The notes under the pieces: model-generated
What the model was told of the DNA's origin: nothing
What the model saw: only the letters and a program-made list of their open reading frames with translations
Databases searched by the model: none
Assembly: GCA_037389465.1 (NCBI GenBank)
Contig: JAZARR010000167.1
Coordinates: forward strand, 434,001-498,000
DNA: 64,000 nucleotides
DNA from: Baylisascaris procyonis
Taxonomy: Eukaryota > Nematoda > Chromadorea > Rhabditida > Ascarididae
Direction of reading: 5' to 3'
Program-made: the position numbers and the translations under genes
Part shown: positions 51,035 to 64,000 of the stretch, in pieces
How positions within the stretch are numbered: the stretch's first letter is position 1
Layout: every line of letters begins with the position of its first letter

Positions 51035-54000
51035 ACCTATTCCATCTCAATATCGAGTAGGCAAGTCTTAGCAGAAAATTGTACCATTTTAGTTGTTCAT
51101 CTTCCGTTATGCAATGTGCCATTGTCGTGTTGGCTGTATTATTTGTCACAAATTATGCAGTATTTCTATGGCTTGCTTTATATTCCGTATCCTGATAGGC
51201 AGTTATGGATTTGCGTAGGCAGTAGGTGTTGATCGTTAAGTATATGAAATAACTTATGAGAGAGGGGCGGGAGCGTGGGAAGCAAAAGCCCACGAGTTTG
51301 CACAAACGATGTTGCTGTAGCGGTTTTTTCTTGAGTTATTCTTTGTTGACTCGAATGTTTAGTAGTTTTTGGTAGAGATGTGGGAGGTTTCCTTGGGAAA
51401 GTACAACTGCCTGTCGTAATATCTGAAAGAAAGCCGGCAATTGTTTTGTCTTCCATTTGTCTGCGCTCTTCCAGATGTTCACGAATAGATTGTTGCGATG
51501 CCAGAATACTGTTGCTGTTATTTGATGCATATTTACAAGTGCTTATCATGTTATGTGGTGGCAAGTGGAAACTTATGTATGTATGTATGTGAATGTCATC
51601 CGAATCTTCAACCTTTTAGTTACCAGGCAGGCAGAGTTTCCTTCAGGCATTTTAATTTCTGGTTACCATTTTAATTTCTGGTTACAACTTCTTGTTTTCG
51701 GTCACATGTCATTTTTCACCAGCCACTACACAAGTTAATTGTTCAAGACTGGGCAAGAGCAAATCAGGTTCTATCCTTGGCGTATATATGCTCGTCGTTT
51801 TATTTTTCTTATTTTCTGATGAGTGAGGATTTTTAAGCCTTTAAGAAATTGCTCATAATTTTTTAGTAGCTGTAGATAAAGGCACTTTCTTAATGCAACT
51901 AACCGGTGGGATAGATTTAAATTTGAGAACATTTTCATATGACTTACTTATTTAAAATCAAATCATATAAAAGTTGGTATTTGAAGATTCGATTGTGTTG
52001 TCGATTTAACTTATCCTAGTGTTGAGGCAGTTGCTGCCCAAAAAAGCGTATTTTCTCGTCTGATATTCCATTCCTTCTGTACTGATTGCATTTATATCGA
52101 ATTCTTCAATCATCTCTTGGCTTTACGCACAATATTCATTATGAGTCTCTCTTGCTTTCACCTTTTTTGTAAAATATTTTTTCTTCACTAAGTATTCGAT
52201 ATGTTTATATGTAAGTATGACGATTGTAGTATGCTCAGGGATGGAGTGTTTGACATTACGACGATTGTATAATACTGTAATAAGGAAACCTCTTATGATA
52301 TTCACAATCAGTGCAGCTTTAGCCGACTTAATGATGATTTTTCTGTAGGTTGTGATAGTTGTAAAGGTTGAATTCCAAAATTGGATTTATTCATGATTCC
52401 ATAGAGCATTGTTATCATCAATGCCTGGTCATTTGCGCCAGGTCCTAGATGATTACTGCACCTAACCATGCACTGGTCGTAATAACTTCCTGTATTACCA
52501 TCATTCCCTGTAAAAGCAACCCTTCTTATATCGAATCCCTCTTGTACCAGATTGTACCAGTCTTGGCCCATTCTCTTTCAATGGAAAAGGGAGTTTTGGG
52601 GGTTAGGAGGAACACGGTCCAGCGTTTCTCTTGCCACTGTTGTTTTTGAAAAGCTAACGTTATATGTAAATCCTGTGTTTGTTGCGTTTATTATTGTTTC
52701 TTGCAGTTGTCGTTTGGGTTGACTCTGCAGTTTTGCGGTTTGTGAAATGCTTTATTCCTTTGCATTTCTTTCATTCTTATTATCAGTTGCGCTTGTTTCG
52801 TTTTATTTATTTTTTCGCTTCTTTATTCACTTTATTAAAAAATTACAAATATTGACAATTACAGTTTGCCGTGTTCCACTCATTTTAGAACCCCATATAC
52901 TGTATATGTCGTTGTAAAAGTTTATTGGCCCAACGCTTGCTGCATGCCATATGCAACGTTTATTGTTGTGAATTATTTAGTCATATTCATTCGTCACTGG
53001 TAGTAATTATTTGTATTTTATGTGGTCTAGTTGATTATTTGTGCCATGCTTTTCCTTTCTACAAGAAGTTTTCTTTTCCTGTTATATCTCGACATTGTGT
53101 GGGGTGTCTTTTTTTGTTTTTTTGTAGCACTGCAGTGGGCTTCCATTCATAGCGATTGCTTTATTAGTCATTGGTGTATTGTTGAATTAGTATATTCCGC
53201 ATGCTTTGTACTGTTATTTCATTGACTTACTGTAGGTGCACCGTATCTCATTCCAGCTTAGCGATATACCCGTTTACTGTAACTGCTGCAAAAATTTTAC
53301 TGCCTAATTTCGAAAAAAAAAAGCAATTGATCGAAACGATAAAAAATTCTTTTATGGTTATTAACAACAGCTATAAGAGTTATATGGGAGAACATTTTTT
53401 TCAACAGCACACAATTTGAATAAAATAAATTATCATAGAAATATTATTGTCTATCAATGCATTCGATATTAATTGTTGTGCGTGGAAAATGCGGTGCTGA
53501 ATAAATCATTCCATTTTTTTGGTTATATTTATTTGTTTATTGATGTTTTTAGTGGTCGTTTCACCATACTCAATCACTATATCACATCCATGAAATCGAA
53601 TTGCGATTGATTTTAGTAAGTTTTCATTATGTTATTATAATTGAAATTGTTATCTTTACTTTTTTTTAAGTGGGAATGGATTTAAATAAAATCAGAAAGA
53701 CGAGGTTAAGCGCGTTTATTCAATGCGATTTCCTTAAGGCTAAAATAAACTCCTTAGGCTTTGCAAAATTGTTGACGATTGAATTATTACTACAGTCCTA
53801 GCTGTATAGAATGAAGAAAGGTACGTTGCTCACGTGATCGTGTGTGTGTTCGATGGAATGCATTGTTGGTTTTTTTTGCAGCGGCCATTGGTGAGAGGAT
53901 TTTAGAAGAATAATTTAAGGCAGCTGAGAGTGTGTTTGTAATGGGATTTACATGGGAAGACGGGGAAAGGGAGAATTCGTTGGGCTTTGAAGCAGCAATG

Positions 54001-54906
54001 AGTGGACAGCTATAGCTTTATATGCCTATGCTTGGCAAATGATGGATGGTAGTTTTCAGGACTGTAATGTGTCGATTGGTTAAAATGAGGTGGCAAATAG
54101 ATTTTCATTGGGCATTCAGGATTTCATGGTACAGTTCAGTGCACTTTAAAAGGGACTGCAATATGTCGATGAAGATTGTTTGAAGCAAGAAATTGTCATT
54201 TTGAAAAGATGAGCGTATTATTTAGCTGATGTTTCTCACTTCTACTTTCGAATTTAAAGCAATGAATAAAACGATTAAAAAATTTTATTTACTCAAAATT
54301 TAGCAAACTTCTCACCCATAGCACTCTAAATTTTGCAGATATATCCTATATTTATAAATTGCAGTAGAAAAAAGACAAAATTTAAACGGTCTTTGTTTAG
54401 AGCGCTAATTTTAAATGCAAACATCCAGCATATTCCGCTAACCAAGCAATATGAAACGACATTGAAAATGAGTGGATTGTTGCAAAGAAAGTACTTCTGA
54501 ATAGCGAACGATTGGTGAATAGGAAGTGATACGGGTTTGTATAACAAGATATGAGTTGCGGTGGCATACTGTCATCTAAATTAGATGTATTTTAGGAGTT
54601 ACATATTCTGTTGGTAGTTTCCTGTCCCTCATTCCGTTTTTCCTTCACTCACTCGCCACATCTTCGTCTCTCCTTGATATCGCTGTTGTGTGACAGTTTT
54701 GCTATCTTTTGCAGCACATTGAAAAATAAGAGATTTCATCTAATCGCATTTTATTTCATTGAAATATATAAACAAAGGGATGCTTATGCATATGAGTGTT
54801 GTGTTCTCAGGTGTTTGTATTGGTGCCTTTTTGGTGCTGCAGTTCTTTTTCATTTGGACATTGGAATCCCGTAAAAATTTATTAAAAATAATTGAACGTT
54901 AAAGAG
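51035..54906. other. Intergenic stretch between RPIA and OSTC
   Basis: T-rich sequence with a perfect 19-bp tandem duplication at 51648-51685. Minus-strand open frames at 51178-51564 and 52308-52571 lack splice support and are discussed as doubtful. No canonical AATAAA follows closely after the RPIA stop. Confidence 0.5.
51648..51685. repeat. 19-bp tandem duplication
   Basis: CATTTTAATTTCTGGTTAC occurs twice, head to tail, without mismatch. Confidence 0.85.
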
Positions 54907-54911
54907 TTTAG
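54907..54911 (+). promoter_or_regulatory. Candidate spliced-leader acceptor of OSTC
   Basis: TTTAG lies 13 bases before the start codon. Many nematode messengers receive a spliced leader at such a site close to the ATG. The pyrimidine run is short, so this is tentative. Confidence 0.35.
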
Positions 54912-54924
54912 GAGGTATTAAAAA

Positions 54925-57630
54925 ATGGATTCGATGGTTGAAGTACTTTTCTTCTCGTTCGTTGATCCACCAAATGTTCGTATTGTATGGCCGCGCTGGA
55001 TGAAGGTTGTTGTTGTTGTTTTTGCAAGTTATTGCTTTATTTCCATAGTTGTTGGAGTTTTATTCGACTGTTTCGAAAGCGATATAATGTTTTATGAATG
55101 ATGAACTCATTATAGAAATAGACGTATGTGATCATTTCAAAGGTGAGAGGGTAATGAAGTGGGCGATTGCAAGTTCAAGCATTTCAACGTTTTGCCTATT
55201 ATCAAAGAGATAATCGCATGCTGGAAGCACTAAGTGATTATTGTTTTATGGAGTGATATTATTTTCCAAAATCTGATTCGTTTAGAAGTTTCTGAAAATG
55301 AAACCGCATCTAAATTATAGTCGTAATATAACCTCAAATAAGATTGTTTATAGCCTGAATTTAGTTGCACTTTTTCTTTGATATTTCACCTATGTTTATA
55401 GCCTGAATTTAGTTGCACTTTTTCTTTGATATTTCACCTATTTTGAAATTCACCATCACTTTCTGTGTTACGTATAGTTGTACAGTTTGATAACAGAAAC
55501 GTATTTGATATGCCACCTTGAGTTTGTCAAGCAGAACTGATGAAATCGAAGGGAAATGGAGGGGAGTGGGGTGAGAATATTTTAAGGTGGAAATAACTGT
55601 CGTTTAAAAAAAAAAACGAGGTCTCGAAATAAAATCTGAATTTAAATTTTATAAATCCTAAAATAATAAAAAAAGTGAAATTTTTCAGAAACCATCACCA
55701 ATGCAAGTTTTTGCATTAATAATGGTGACGTATTTCTTTGTAACTGGTGGCGTCATTTACGACATCATCAATGAGCCACCAAGCATTGGTAGGCAGTTTT
55801 TTTTGTTTTTATCCAATATTGTTGAATTGTACTGATAGTATCTATTCGAAAAAATTTTCAGTCTCTGTGTGCTTCAGAACTTGCTAAAATAATCCGATTT
55901 TGGCTTATTGAATTTATTGAGTTTGACTGAAAAAATTGATTAAAAACATGTTCCAAATGGGTATTTATTGTGAGCATTTCAGATATCCTCTTCGGAGTCC
56001 CATTTTTGTGCAGAAAAATTTCTTTTTTTGTAACGTAATATTTTTTACTGTCTATGCTTTGCATACTAATTTACTACATGGTTCTTATGATATACTAGAA
56101 AAATTTCAATCATCTTGGTAAAGAAACATACCAAAAAGCTGATTTCTCTTTTATCATCGTTGAAAAGTTGTGGCAGTAAATAGTCTTATAAGCTGCTGTA
56201 AACGCGATGCGGGCTGGCTGCTTCATGCATCCGTGTTATTTTGAACTCCATAGTCATATAGCCTACAGTTATAAAATTTACGCCTACAACCGATGCTTGC
56301 ATTTTTGGGAGAATTGAAGGGACGAAGGGTTTGGTTATTTATGATGGAGGAGGAAAACAGCGTTTCCCTTTTCGTTCATTCATGCACGCCATGCAGTATT
56401 TCAGAAAACTTTCCACCTAATTTGCTTAGCCTTCAGGTTAGTCATGATTTCATTCGATGAAATTAGCTTGTTGCAGGCCAAACGACTGATGAACGAGGTA
56501 ACGCTCGGCCGGTTGCAATAATGCAATATCGAATTAATGGTCAATATATTATGGAGGGATTGGCTGCAAGCTTCATGTTTTCTCTTGGAGGTATGACTTT
56601 GTTTTTGGAGATATCTTTCGCAAATACAGTTTTTTGTTGTTTTTGCTGATCTACTCGCCTGCTCTTTGTGATATATTTCTTTGGAGAATTTATCAAAGCT
56701 TCAGTTTTAAAAATAGAATCGCTCGTTTAAAGTTTTCTGATCAGTTATATCAGTGAAACGTTGATCGATAACGACAGCAGAAAGAAAAATGCCGACGTAT
56801 GGAGGAACGATGATTTTTGGTTTATGTGCTATGTTGATTGTGTGCTGAAAATGTAATGTAGAAATTACGATGCTGAGACAATTGTTTTGGAGGTAATTCA
56901 CTCTGCTACAACAGATCCATTTGTTGATAATTGCTACAAAATGGTGAAGAAACATTGTTTGGAATTAAATTATTACGCAGCATTGTTTTTAATGTATCGA
57001 AAAAAATGTTCGCAGCAAATTTCGGAAAGTTTCATCCAATGGCAAAATTTTTGGTCTATTTAAATTCCTACTCTTGCTTCTTATTGAATAAATGGGTACA
57101 GATTTTTCCGAACAAATCCAAAAAATTTTACAGTCAGTTGTTTTGAGAGTTAGACCTTTAAATGGTAAACATTCCCGTTTATACAGTGGATTTACTTACC
57201 ATGGCGCCGATTGTGATGCGTATATGTCCGCATAGCTAAGCGGCTAACGTTCGCGACCGTCGTCTACAGAATTTAGGCAAATTATTTGGTCGATTTTCAT
57301 TGTTTCATCGATCAAAGTGACGTCATCCATGTTCTTTGTTGTAGATATGGCACTATTATTTCACTCTCGGAAAGAGTGACTTGTAAAATAGAGGTTATAA
57401 TTTGAGTTGATTTGTAAGTTAAAGAGGGGTGGGGGATGGGGAATGTGTTAGCTTATCATTTTTTTATTTCAGGTCTTGGATTGATAATACTCGATAGATG
57501 CAACAATCCATTGACACCAAAATTGAATCGAATAATGATGCTTGGTTTGGGATTTGCGTGCGTAACCATTGCATTCTTGGCCACGCGCATTTTCATGCGC
57601 ATTAAAATGCCCTCTTATCTTCAATCATAA
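54925..57630 (+). CDS. ostc: Oligosaccharyltransferase complex subunit OSTC (DC2), complete, four exons
   Basis: OSTC is a small ER membrane subunit of the oligosaccharyltransferase. In mammals it helps join the STT3A complex to the Sec61 translocon for co-translational N-glycosylation. The exons 54925-55005, 55689-55788, 56477-56590 and 57473-57630 join in phase to 150 residues, close to the 149 of the human protein. Conserved landmarks are the N-terminal aromatic and proline-rich segment ending PRWMKKPSPM, a first membrane segment ([20 protein letters not shown], about 35-54), the loop [38 protein letters not shown] (80-99), LGLIILDR (100-107) and a last membrane segment followed by [12 protein letters not shown]. 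Acceptors are TTTTTCAG, TTGCAG and TTTCAG. AATAAA lies 90 bases after the stop. It is intact. Confidence 0.96.
55345..55440. repeat. 48-bp tandem duplication in OSTC intron 1
   Basis: Units 55345-55392 and 55393-55440 are identical by eye, starting TGTTTATAGCCTGAATTTAG. The identity implies a recent event. Confidence 0.9.
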
Positions 57631-59722
<2,092 letters not shown>

Positions 59723-59771
59723 AGGACGGGCAGTTGATGAACTAAGCGTCCGATTCAATTCGCTCAATTTC

Positions 59772-59778
59772 TTTACAG
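59772..59778 (+). promoter_or_regulatory. Splice acceptor just before the start codon, possibly for a spliced leader
   Basis: TTTACAG lies 15 bases before ATG 59794. It could accept a spliced leader or an upstream 5' exon; the frame is also open from the acceptor, so an internal exon is possible. Confidence 0.45.
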
Positions 59779-59793
59779 AATAAAAGTGATTCG

Positions 59794-62204
59794 ATGTTAG
59801 TGAAAGGGATCGCCACAAAGAAAGCGAATGGTATTTGCTTCGTTTGGTCGCAGGAATTGAACAAAGAGGCATTATTGGATGATCGTGCTAAAGCAGACGA
59901 GCAAAAGCTGAATGTCGGATGTTGGGTGGCGTTTGATGTTGATGACAACGGTTTCATCAGCCAGTACACGCGGATACCAAGTTTGCTACCTTCGAGAGTG
60001 AATAATGACGGCTTTGTTGAGGTGATGATTTTAATGTTTTAGGTAAATATTTCATTCGTCCGGCCATTGAAGCACAGGGATTAAAAGCTGTTTCCTGCAA
60101 TATGATAGGCAGTAAATAGGTATGTATAGTGTTGGATAATTGTTTAGTCTTTAGACGATATAAAGTAGAGGAAGGAGGAGGGTGCTATTTAGGATTGGCC
60201 TTATGAAATTCTCGAAGTGAACAAAAGTGTTGAGTTGCTTTCAGCAGAATTCGAACGGTAGAGTCGATGAAAGTAACTTTTGTCCAAAAATTGAAAATAT
60301 TAATTCTGAGTGTTTTAAAATAAAAGAGTAAGTGGAATTAATTTTGCATACGAAAGTTTAGTTATGGATTACCATCCGTACATAATCGGCATATTAACTA
60401 TATTCTCTGCAGATATATCGGATTATATCTGCGTGAATTGTGGTTCACGTTAGCGGATCACCTCATCCGCAAAAAAAAAAAAAAAAAGAAAAAAACTTTC
60501 CATGCATTAATTAAACAAGTACTTCCTTATGGACAGAAGAAAACAATTCAGTGTCATTTGTCGTTGAAGGTGGTCGATGATCTTTTATGAAGTTAACAAA
60601 AAGCAAGCATTAACGGCTAAATATTGTTTATATAGATGGGTCAATGTATTGTAATATGAGGAGGGTATTCACCGTTGAGCAAAGATTATTCGAAGTTTTT
60701 AGCTCGATCTATTGTCGGTAACCTGAGAAGTCCTCACCTCGATCTTTTTTTGCGTTCTAGATGTGGGGAACTTGACTTATTTAGGGCCTTCATGGTGAAT
60801 TGAGTTTCTTATTTATAAGATTGACTGAACTTTTTTTCTATTTTCATGATTACGAAAAGCTTCAGAAGTCCTCAAGTCATTACCAAGCGGAGGTTTTTAA
60901 AAATCTATTTCCCTGCTTTATTTATCAGCACATAAATAATTTGCTGTTATCACATTAACAGAGACTTTCAAATGTTGTTCTTATTGCTGATGTTTCGATT
61001 TGCTTCGCCATAATATTTACATCGAGAAAATCCGCATTGAATTAAACACAAAAAATGTTTCCGGACCGTTTGCCTTTGGTTTGCTTCTTTCTGTGTTTTG
61101 ATTCTTTAATTGCGGCAGGAATTTGCTCATTTCTTTGGTGGCAATTGTCGGTAGCTTATTTTATATCAGTGGTTTGAAATTTCACATATATGAGCTCAAA
61201 TCACTGACAGAAGCGGAAAGCTTTCTAGTTATTTTGCAGAGGACTAGTTGTCTATCAAGCAACATGCTTAAGACCGGCATCAATGCATAGTGGAACATAT
61301 CGCCTTCTCTTATCACGTGTTTTTTACCACGAAACAGGCACATCCTTTCGATGGTATATCCTATCACTTTCCCGAATGCTTTTTTGTCTTATTTTCTTTA
61401 GCCCCAATTGTCTTCTCAGCTAAGCCTAAGGTATTCGGTTATCATGCCGAAAAATAACTGCTTCTGTTTCGGTGTCACTAGAGTTGTGAATTCCTATCGC
61501 CTGCAAATGAGGGGTGGTTATATTGTTGAAAGACAAGTCGGAACATTCTTTCTTTTATTCTTTCAGTTTCTTTTAGCAGTCTGATTCCAGTTTAGATACT
61601 TGCTTAGTGACGATTTATTTAAAACTCTCAAATATGATCAAATACATGGAATCGAAGAGATGAGTGCCACTCATATGGCCCGAGAAGTGATTTCTTGCGA
61701 GAAGGCGAATTTTTTAAGCACTACCTATAATATCGTTAGTGTAGCTGGAAGAATAGAAGCCAAAAGCGCAAGGAGCATCAGGAACTTCGAGGATAATCTT
61801 TATGTATCAGGTTGAAGTCACTTACCAATCATGCTGTTGCCACATGCTTAAAAGGAGAGACGGTCTTAACATTAGTATGAGCCAAAAAAGCATGGCTATG
61901 GCCGAAGTTATAATACAACGACGTGCTTATAGGAAACCAAACCTTTCTAGGAGTATAGCAAACCGAATTCTTAGAAAAGTGATAGAAAAATTATCTGAGA
62001 TTTGTGTATGCCTCGTTTCTTAATGATTTTTCTTAATTATTTACTGTACTGGTTATTGCAGTTGCGGACTGTCATCTCATTCCCCATAGATGGTGACTAC
62101 AATACGGATATTTTGGCACATTCCGATGACGTAGGCCGAGTTGGCATATTCCGGAATTTCGAAAATCTCAGCCCTAGCGAACAATACGACGTTTGGGTTG
62201 TCAG
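59794..62204 (+). CDS. Unidentified gene, first exons, continuing beyond the right edge
   Basis: I do not recognise this protein. Exon 59794-60021 gives 76 codons: MLVKGIATKKANGICFVWSQ, a charged helix, then LNVGCWVAFDVDDNGFI. The alternation of hydrophobic and glycine residues hints at a small beta-barrel, but that is only a guess. A second exon, 61591-61803, starts in phase after ATTCCAG and carries EEMSATHMAREVISCEKANF and IVSVAGRIEAKSARSIRNF. A third, 62062-62204, follows TTATTGCAG and carries VISFPIDGDYNTDILAHSDD and VGRVGIFRNFENLSPSEQYD. It ends in phase 2 at a strong donor (GTGAGT, 62205). The second donor (GTATCA) is weak, and the better-looking GTTGAA at 61811 would break the frame, so that junction is uncertain. 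No later exon lies in the window. The following intron holds the retrotransposon relic. Confidence 0.5.
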
Positions 62205-62403
62205 GTGAGTATTTCTAATTTTCATTTACAATTTATTGCAGCAGCAGGGAATCTATATCCAGGAAAGAGCAGAGAAGACTGCAGTGAAGCAGTGGAGTAA
62301 AAGAACAACATAAATACGCATGATCAGAAAAACGTCGTATCATAAAGCCGCACTTCAATACACATCACAACATATCCATGCATCAGTCGCCTAAAATCTG
62401 GCA

Positions 62404-64000
62404 TCAGTAAATGGTTCTTGTGATGGAGCGCAGATTGAAACGGCTTAGACGATACATAAGTACAGTCAAATTCCCGGCCTCTACAACGTTTTCTGGAAGG
62501 CTACTCCGGACTTGTACCATTCTGTGCTTGAAGCTTTGTAGAACGTTGTTCAATGAGCAAGTTTTGCGTGCCAACTGGAAACGATGACCACGGCGACTGC
62601 GATGGGGAGCAAAAGGAAAGAGACTATCAAAGGATACATCAGAAATTCCATTGATAATATTATAGCATAATGCCAAATCAAGCATCACAATTTTATATTC
62701 TAATCTAGCTTTTTATGCAAGTAATCACGAAGTAGATTATTCGAAACCGCGAACCACGGCGAATAGATTAGGCCAAACCATATTAAAATCAGATCATCCA
62801 CAACAAAGAATGTGGTGTGGTGCAGTTTTTAGCCTCGCGCCTTCGGCGCATCGAAAACACAGCAGGCGAAGTAGAAGATAACAGTCTCGCGCCTTCGGGT
62901 GAGCAATATTCAATAATAGAGCGGCAGTATGTTGCAAAGGCTTTACGATATGCTCGTTACGTTCATGCTGCAACGACCGCAAAATGTAATTTGCAGTCTT
63001 AAACGCTGCCGAAGATATTTCAGCGCAATGAAAGTTTCAGTGGAGATTGGGACTTATGAATACGCCGATTTCATGGATAGTATTTTGCGTTGATGGCAAA
63101 CAAATTCCATCTATCCGAGGCATACATTCACGCTGAAGGTTTATGTGTAAGACATGCCATTTCTCACGAAAAACATTTAAATGTCAGGCACTTGACCATG
63201 AAAAAAACATGTTGGAATCATTAGTCAACTGGTAAAAAGTTGATGACTGAAACGAATAAAGGCCGATAGATTGTCGTCTGCAAACAATTAACGCACACTT
63301 GAGAGCTTATCCAACAGATTGTTAACATATATGATGAAGAATAACGGTCCCAGAACACTGCTTTGAGGAGCGGCGCTTGGAATAGAACGGCTGTGCGATA
63401 ACGACTCACCATTGCTAACCTTAAAGATCCTCTCACTTACTTTTGATTTTTTCCATAACGACATTAGAGTACAGCATGAGATTCAAAAATTATGCGTAGG
63501 GGTAAGGAGGTTGCAGAAGCGGTACATTTGATGAGATAAGACGATATACCGTCCGGCGTTAGCGATAACTTTCCATTAGCGGTAAAGATGATATACCGTT
63601 AGCCATAAGACGGATCCTTTGCACACTTCAATTGTTGCAAAGCGATTTTTGAACCTGGAGGGAGGACCTGGTAAAGTGCCATTATCCTTTTTAAAAACTC
63701 CAGAGAAGAATTCAGCAGAGTTTTGCTTTCAGAGAATCTTCAGTAATCACATTTTTATTTTTTGTTTTTTTCATCTATGCATTAGTCTTCTGGTCGGATT
63801 CCAACTTATTGTTTACATAGCGATAATATTTCTTAACATTACCCGAGGAAATCAGTCGCTTTCCACGGTTTTTTAAAGAACTTCTGACATATCGGGCGGA
63901 AAGTGTTTCTTGGCTGGTGACCGGTGCTTCCTCTCCCGCTCTTCCACCCTACACCTTACGATGATTGACGACGCCCCCTCCTGATCTTTCATTGCTGTCA
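62404..64000 (-). mobile_element. Decayed non-LTR retrotransposon (reverse transcriptase fragments)
   Basis: Read on the minus strand, pieces of a LINE-type polymerase occur in the correct order, right to left: a region just before the palm (SGNVKKYYRYVNNKL, near 63.83 kb), AEFFSGVFKKDNGTLP near 63.7 kb, WKKSKVSERIFKVSNGESLS near 63.44 kb, SSVLGPLFFIIYVNNLLDKL near 63.33 kb, the catalytic box FADD at 63273-63284, and the C-terminal stretch SFDSLFPFAPHRSRRGHRFQ with SLPENVVEA near 62.48-62.63 kb. At least one stop lies between the polymerase motifs, and frame changes and stops occur between the other pieces, so the copy cannot make a working enzyme. The motif style fits the CR1/jockey group of nematode elements, though the clade is an inference. 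The 5' part lies beyond the right edge. No poly(A) tail or target duplication was recognised. Confidence 0.85.

Overview
The window looks like nuclear DNA of an animal, most probably a nematode. It is AT-rich, with small exons separated by introns of tens to more than a thousand bases. The 3' splice sites mostly end in TTTCAG or close variants, as is typical of nematodes. Two intact genes read as orthologues of conserved eukaryotic proteins, and one intron holds a decayed non-LTR retrotransposon of a kind common in nematode genomes. I cannot name the species. All exon models below were built by hand, by matching GT/AG sites and reading phase across introns.

Left end (1-8.3 kb). A short plus-strand open segment runs in from the left edge and ends at 174. 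A minus-strand gene then extends from about 905 to at least 7175. Its phases agree over eight exons, and it appears to encode a hydrophobic segment, a very basic Ser/Arg/Lys-rich region of over 500 residues, and about four membrane segments at the C-terminus. A doubtful membrane-rich exon lies at 8037-8297 on the same strand.

Middle (8.3-44.1 kb). I can support no gene here. The stretch holds (TA)n microsatellites, copies of a dispersed repeat with a CAGACA-rich part followed by an ATAATGC..TTTGCAAA core, short tandem duplications, C-rich tracts, and a large inverted repeat at 41.3-42.9 kb with arms of roughly 590 and 655 bp. The inverted repeat lies close to a compositional change: to its right the plus strand is clearly T-rich.

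Right part (44.1-64 kb). All supported genes are on the plus strand. They are a small unidentified three-exon gene with a 27-nt microexon (44135-44856); ribose-5-phosphate isomerase (48252-51034, 244 residues, complete); the oligosaccharyltransferase subunit OSTC/DC2 (54925-57630, 150 residues, complete); and an unidentified gene starting at 59794 that leaves the window through an intron containing an antisense retrotransposon relic (about 62.4 kb to the right edge).

The genes do not form an evident pathway. RPIA belongs to the cytosolic pentose phosphate pathway and OSTC to N-glycosylation at the ER translocon. Their neighbourhood looks like ordinary chromosomal order.
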